Positions 9,029 to 12,057 of a stretch of 12,057 bases of DNA are shown piece after piece. The number at the start of each line of letters is the position of its first letter. Position 1 is the first letter of the stretch. Made by a program: the position numbers and the translations under genes. The stretch comes from CAYJRR01 sp964372275 [NCBI: uncultured bacterium] (GTDB lineage: Bacteria; CAYJRR01). The stretch covers positions 1 through 12,057 of the forward strand of contig CAYJRR010000056.1 of the NCBI GenBank assembly GCA_964372275.1, given 5' to 3'. The notes beneath the pieces are model-generated. The model saw nothing but the letters and a program-made list of their open reading frames with translations, did not search any database and was not told the origin of the DNA.

Positions 9029-9453
9029 TCGCCCTCGACACGAACCTGCTGGTCTACGCGCACCGCGCCGGCACGCCCGAACACGACCGGGCCAAGAAGG
9101 CGCTGGCGAGGGCGATCCGCGATCCTCGGGGTTTCGGGATCGCCGTCTCCTGCCTCCCGGAGTTCTGGAGCGTGGTCACACACCCTGCCGCGGCCGGCCG
9201 ACCCTCCACGCCGCGTGAGGCCCGGGACTTCCTCCGGGCGCTCGTCGAGGACGGAGGGGGCTCGGTGTGGACCCCGACTCCTGGATTCGGAGAGCGTCTC
9301 GTTCGCCTGGCCGCCGACCGGGACGTCGGCGGTCCCCGGATCTTCGACCTGTCGATCGCGCTGCTCGCCTTCGAGAACAACGCGCAGGAGCTCTGGACCC
9401 ACGATCGCTCGTTCGAGGGCGTGCCGGGACTCGAGATCGTCGATCCGCTCTAG
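9025..9453 (+). CDS. vapC: VapC-type toxin (PIN-domain ribonuclease)
   Basis: A 142-residue PIN-domain endoribonuclease, the toxin of the VapBC pair. Family members cleave tRNA or rRNA with magnesium. The acidic active site is complete: Asp5 (ALDTNLLVYA), Glu46 (LPEFWSV), Asp108 (RIFDLSIALL) and Asp127 (WTHDRSF). The length is normal and there is no sign of decay, so it is probably active. It overlaps vapB by 4 bp, and GGAG (9021-9024) sits directly against its ATG, so translation is likely coupled to vapB. The target RNA cannot be read from the sequence. Its stop overlaps the convergent outer-membrane gene by 4 bp. Such pairs often move between genomes, but base composition here matches the neighbours apart from the promoter. 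Confidence 0.92.
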
Positions 9454-10034
9454 AAGTAGAGGCTCATGCCGATCCGGATCAGGCGGGCGTCGTCGGCGGC
9501 GAACGGGTGGGCCGGCGCCGAGGGGTCGGACGGCTGCCGTTCGTAGAAGATCCAGCGGCCGTCGATCTCGAGCGCGAGTCGCCCGATCTCCATCTCGCCG
9601 CCGAAGCCGGCGTGGAGGCCGGAGCGCACCCAGCCCTGCGCGTCGCCGCTCGCGTCGTCGTAGAGGCTGGTGCTTTCGACGGTCACCCCGCCGAGTCCGT
9701 AGAGGTGGAAGGGACAGCCGTCGGTGAGGTAGCCGAGGATCGACAGCTGCGCCGGCAACGTCTGGATCGTCACCGGATCGAGGCTCGTCGCGGTGTAGGG
9801 CTGGAAGAAGGTGGCGTTCCCTTCGAGCATCACCTTCGGATCGACCTGTACGCGGGCCACGGCGCCGACGCCGCGCGCCGCGCCGGCGCCGCCGAACGGG
9901 TCGTACCAGGCGGAGTGCATCCCGAATCCGATCTGGGGATGCGCGGGGAAGGGGCGGCGGGCGTGGTCGGCGCGCGCCATCGCGGGGGTCGCGACGCCGA
10001 GTGTGACGACGCAGGCCAGGAGGGTTGCTTTCAT
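9450..10034 (-). CDS. Small outer-membrane beta-barrel protein
   Basis: A 194-residue protein with signal peptide MKATLLACVVTLGVATPAMA (cleavage near residue 20-22). The mature part shows alternating polar/hydrophobic strands such as GVGAVARVQVDPKVMLEGNA, FHLYGLGGVTVEST, AGFGGEMEIGRLALEIDGRW and finally RLIRIGMSLYF. It ends in phenylalanine, as BAM-inserted barrels do. Size and pattern fit an 8-stranded OmpA/OmpW-like barrel; the family is unclear and a transport or adhesion role is not shown. The start ATG 10034 lacks a good ribosome site. A GC-rich hairpin (10046-10062) ends 11 bases before it, which may control its expression. It is downstream of the hydrolase gene on the same strand, 63 bp apart. 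Confidence 0.85.
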   Translation of the reverse strand: MKATLLACVVTLGVATPAMARADHARRPFPAHPQIGFGMHSAWYDPFGGAGAARGVGAVARVQVDPKVMLEGNATFFQPYTATSLDPVTIQTLPAQLSILGYLTDGCPFHLYGLGGVTVESTSLYDDASGDAQGWVRSGLHAGFGGEMEIGRLALEIDGRWIFYERQPSDPSAPAHPFAADDARLIRIGMSLYF

Positions 10035-10045
10035 GCGAAGAAAGA

Positions 10046-10062
10046 CGCGCCGGAACGGCGCG
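10046..10062 (-). terminator. GC hairpin between hydrolase and outer-membrane gene
   Basis: CGCGCC (10046-10051) and GGCGCG (10057-10062) form a 6-bp all-GC stem with a 5-base loop. On the minus strand it is followed by TCTTTCTTC. It may be a weak intrinsic terminator for the hydrolase gene, or a leader hairpin limiting translation of the barrel gene, whose ATG begins 11 bases later. Confidence 0.4.
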
Positions 10063-10097
10063 CTATTCGGTCCGGAAAGGATCGGGACGGCGCGGCG

Positions 10098-11288
10098 TTA
10101 GGGGTTCGGGGAGGCCCCGAGGGAGCCCGACGGGCGGACCGGTTCGTCGTGGGCGATCAGCCAGTCGACGATCCCGGGGAAGACCTCCCGCGCAGCCCGC
10201 GCCCCGGCAACCAGGTCGACGTGACCCCAGTCGTGCGGATCGCCCGAGGCGCGGCCGAAGACGCGATGCGTCCGGTCGGCCGAGCCGAGTCGCGCGTGCA
10301 CGAACTCGACGGTGTCGGGGGGCGCGATCGCGTCGCGGGAGCCGGAGACGAGCAAGGCCGGAACGGCGATGCGCGACAGGCTCGCGGCGTAGTCGTCGAC
10401 GCCGTCGAGCGAGTCGAAGGTGCGCTCGTTCGACCAGCGGCGCAGTTGGCGGAGCTCGCCGCGCGAGACGTTCTCGAGCGCGGTCGCCCGCAGGAGCCGG
10501 CGCTCCTCGAGCGAAAGGTTCTCCTTGCGGAAGAAGCTCCGGTTCAACTGCAGCGGATCGTAGCCGCCGCACAGCGCCGCCTGCGCCCCGCCGAACGTGC
10601 GCAGGTAGACCTGCGGAAAGGGGAGTACGCACGCCGAGAGAGACGCGCCGGCGCCGACGAGCCCGCGCCGGCGCATGTCGCCGGGGCTGGCGATCGCCAC
10701 CAGCCGGTCGATGCCGTCGCCGCCGCGGCCGAGATGGGCGTATGCGACCATCCCGCCGAGGCTGTGTCCCACCCACGACACGCCGGCGCCCCCCGTCCGA
10801 TCGCGGACGCGGCGGAGCAACGCGGGGAGGTCGCGACGGACGTGGTCGTCGAAGGTGCGGCGCGACGGAGACGATCCCGGCGGTCCGCGGCGGCTGTCAC
10901 CGTGACCGCGCAGCTCGACCACCCAGACGTCGAATCCGGCGTCGGCGATCGCCCGGGCGAGGCTGCCGCCGGCGATCAGGTCGAGGGTGGTCCGGTTGTT
11001 GGCGAGGCCGTGGCAGAGCACGACCGGACGGCGGCGCGGAGGCAGCCCGGGCGGGATCGGGTAGCGGTGCAGCGCGAGAGACCAGCCGTCGTCGGTCGTG
11101 GCGCGCTCGAGGACCGGCGGCGTGGCGCCGGTGGGCGCCGGGGGGTGGACGCACGCGGAGAATGGGAGGAGAAGGAAGGGCGCGAGCGTGCGGCGCCGCG
11201 AGAATCGAAAATGGAAAATGGAAAATGGAAAACCGGCAGACGGGAACCCCATTGGCCGGTTTTCCATTTTCCATTTTGAATTTTCCAT
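10098..11288 (-). CDS. Alpha/beta hydrolase (lipase-like), probable lipoprotein
   Basis: A serine hydrolase with the full alpha/beta-hydrolase set, numbered from ATG 11288: oxyanion-side HGLANNRT (93-100), nucleophile Ser176 in GHSLGG, acid Asp319 in SGSRDAIAPP, and His356 in DWGHVDLV. Esterase or lipase activity is likely; the natural substrate is unknown. Upstream of the domain, RRRTLAPFLLLPFSAC looks like a twin-arginine, lipobox-type leader with Cys46 as the lipidation site, so an envelope location is likely. The start is odd: no ATG, GTG or TTG lies between that leader and the palindromic repeat, so every available start (11288, 11267, 11252) falls inside the repeat and the first 26-28 residues are repeat-encoded. 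ATG 11252 would give a shorter 384-residue form. It lies 18 bp behind the CUB-PKD gene and may be co-transcribed with it. Confidence 0.85.
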   Translation of the reverse strand: MENSKWKMENRPMGFPSAGFPFSIFHFRFSRRRTLAPFLLLPFSACVHPPAPTGATPPVLERATTDDGWSLALHRYPIPPGLPPRRRPVVLCHGLANNRTTLDLIAGGSLARAIADAGFDVWVVELRGHGDSRRGPPGSSPSRRTFDDHVRRDLPALLRRVRDRTGGAGVSWVGHSLGGMVAYAHLGRGGDGIDRLVAIASPGDMRRRGLVGAGASLSACVLPFPQVYLRTFGGAQAALCGGYDPLQLNRSFFRKENLSLEERRLLRATALENVSRGELRQLRRWSNERTFDSLDGVDDYAASLSRIAVPALLVSGSRDAIAPPDTVEFVHARLGSADRTHRVFGRASGDPHDWGHVDLVAGARAAREVFPGIVDWLIAHDEPVRPSGSLGASPNP

Positions 11289-11292
11289 TTTC
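11207..11292. repeat. Palindromic repeat built of AAAATGG units
   Basis: AAAATGG units run rightwards from 11207. A perfect 23-bp inverted repeat pairs 11215-11237 with 11255-11277 across a 17-base loop; outer copies (11207-11214 and 11285-11292) continue it imperfectly. The arms are made of AAAATGG / CCATTTT units capped by CCGGC/GCCGG. It is AT-rich in a GC-rich genome and lies between two genes, covering the start of one. It looks like a dispersed REP-like or miniature repeat element; a hairpin this long could also stop transcription in both directions. Confidence 0.85.
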
Positions 11293-11306
11293 AGGCGAGG
11301 CGCGAA

Positions 11307-12057
11307 TCAGACCCCAGGGCGTCGAGGCCGACGCGGCCGTTGTCGCAACACGGTGATGGCCAGCGCGAGGAGCAACAGAAAGGCAATGCCGCGGGTCGGC
11401 GCGCCGCCGATCGCCGAGACGTCGCAATCGATCCCCGGATCGTCGGGGGATCGGGTGAGGACCCAGGTCAGCGTCGAGGCTTCGGAGACTCCGTCGGAGG
11501 CGGTGAGGGCGATGGCGTAGCGGCCGTCGGCGTCGAGGTAAAGCGACGTCTCCTCGCCGGCGGTCGCGTCGAGCGTCGCCGTCGAGCTTTCGGGCTGTGA
11601 GACGAGCCGCCAGGTGAAGGTCAGTGGATCGCCGTCCGGGTCGTCCGACCCCTCGGCGGACAGCGCGATCGAAAGCCCGCGAAGCGCGACGACGGGGCCG
11701 CCGGCGCGAGGGCGCGGCGGAGCGTTCGATTCGCCGCCGACGGCGGCTTCGACGGCGGCGAGGGTGAATCCGTGCGCGCCGCCGGCGGGCCCGTCGAGCA
11801 GGAGCTGCGCGGTATCGCCGCGCACCACCGTCGAGACCTCCGACGCGGCGCCGCTCCAGCCCTCGACCGGATGCCCTTCGCCGTCGAGGATCGCCAACGC
11901 GTCGCCGGCGGAAAGCCCGATCGTCGAGAAACGGAGGCGCAGCGCGGCGGCGCCGGGGACGTGGAGGCGCTCGAGGAGGCGGGTTCCCGGAGGGTAGGGG
12001 TGCGCGCTTTCTCGGGTAAGGCCGGTCGCCCGTCCGCGGAACGGCACGACGACCGTC
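11307..12057 (-). CDS. Exported protein with CUB-like and PKD-like domains, 3' part (5' end beyond window)
   Basis: The frame is open to the window edge, so the GTG at 12047 is probably an internal valine. The visible 250 residues begin with a CUB-like module: ESAHPYPPGTRLLERL, then LRLRFSTIGL and ALAILDG, ending HGFTLAAVEA. A proline-rich linker follows. Next comes a PKD/Ig-like domain with the hallmark SDDPDGDPLTFTWRL and a closing strand RYAIALTASDG. The protein ends with a cysteine (GIDCDVSAIGG), a hydrophobic segment AFLLLLALAITVL and an Arg/Pro-rich tail. This tripartite tail resembles the C-terminal sorting or anchoring signals of exported proteins (MYXO-CTERM-like in layout). CUB-like plus PKD modules often trail secreted proteases, so a catalytic domain upstream is possible but not seen. 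Confidence 0.8.
   Translation of the reverse strand, partial: TVVVPFRGRATGLTRESAHPYPPGTRLLERLHVPGAAALRLRFSTIGLSAGDALAILDGEGHPVEGWSGAASEVSTVVRGDTAQLLLDGPAGGAHGFTLAAVEAAVGGESNAPPRPRAGGPVVALRGLSIALSAEGSDDPDGDPLTFTWRLVSQPESSTATLDATAGEETSLYLDADGRYAIALTASDGVSEASTLTWVLTRSPDDPGIDCDVSAIGGAPTRGIAFLLLLALAITVLRQRPRRPRRPGV

Noticed and set aside
9267-11279. A 670-codon plus-strand open frame
   Set aside because: It is antisense to the barrel and hydrolase genes, which have clear motifs. Its last residues just translate the palindromic repeat.

Overview
The window is about 12 kb of GC-rich bacterial DNA with tightly packed genes and no sign of phage, transposase, integrase or CRISPR. Several features point to a Gram-negative bacterium: a small outer-membrane barrel ending in phenylalanine, several signal peptides, and two probable lipoproteins, one with an aspartate-rich linker. 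A large exported protein carries CUB-like and PKD-like domains and ends in a hydrophobic segment plus an arginine-rich tail. This style is common in Myxococcota and Acidobacteriota-like lineages, but the phylum is an inference and not proven by the sequence.

Layout, left to right. Positions 1-502 (minus) hold the start of an unrecognised secreted protein. It is divergent from a plus-strand iron/manganese superoxide dismutase homologue with a Tat-like leader (755-1468). The dismutase runs tail to tail into a minus-strand two-domain chromate transporter, ChrA (1462-2718). Behind it lies tRNA-Arg(ACG) (2758-2834). Next come two minus-strand genes 3 bp apart: a secreted, possibly SRPBCC-like protein (3493-4182) and an aspartate-rich lipoprotein (2935-3489). 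Divergent from these is a plus-strand cysteine-containing secreted protein of unknown function (4445-5305). It is followed tail to tail by a membrane class III adenylate cyclase (5307-6563).

The middle is a serine-decoding cluster: tRNA-Ser(GCT) (6634-6727), tRNA-Ser(TGA) (6763-6852), and seryl-tRNA synthetase (7305-8663). All are on the minus strand, with one small plus-strand MAPEG-family membrane protein (6920-7300) between the tRNAs and serS. A compact VapBC toxin-antitoxin pair follows (8780-9453), with a promoter and operator in an AT-rich patch.

The right end is all minus strand: an outer-membrane barrel (9450-10034), an alpha/beta hydrolase that looks like a lipoprotein (10098-11288), a palindromic repeat lying over the hydrolase start, and the 3' part of the CUB-PKD exported protein (11307-12057).

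The genes do not form one pathway. Themes are metal and oxidative stress (dismutase, ChrA), cAMP signalling, serine decoding, toxin-antitoxin and cell-surface proteins. I see no clear previously undescribed multi-gene system. The points most worth a second look are the synthetase with an enlarged tRNA-binding arm beside two of its own tRNA genes, the palindromic repeat that supplies the hydrolase start codon, the unusual dismutase active-site surroundings, and the near-leaderless VapBC operon with three operator half-sites. Every gap between called features is under 300 bases.
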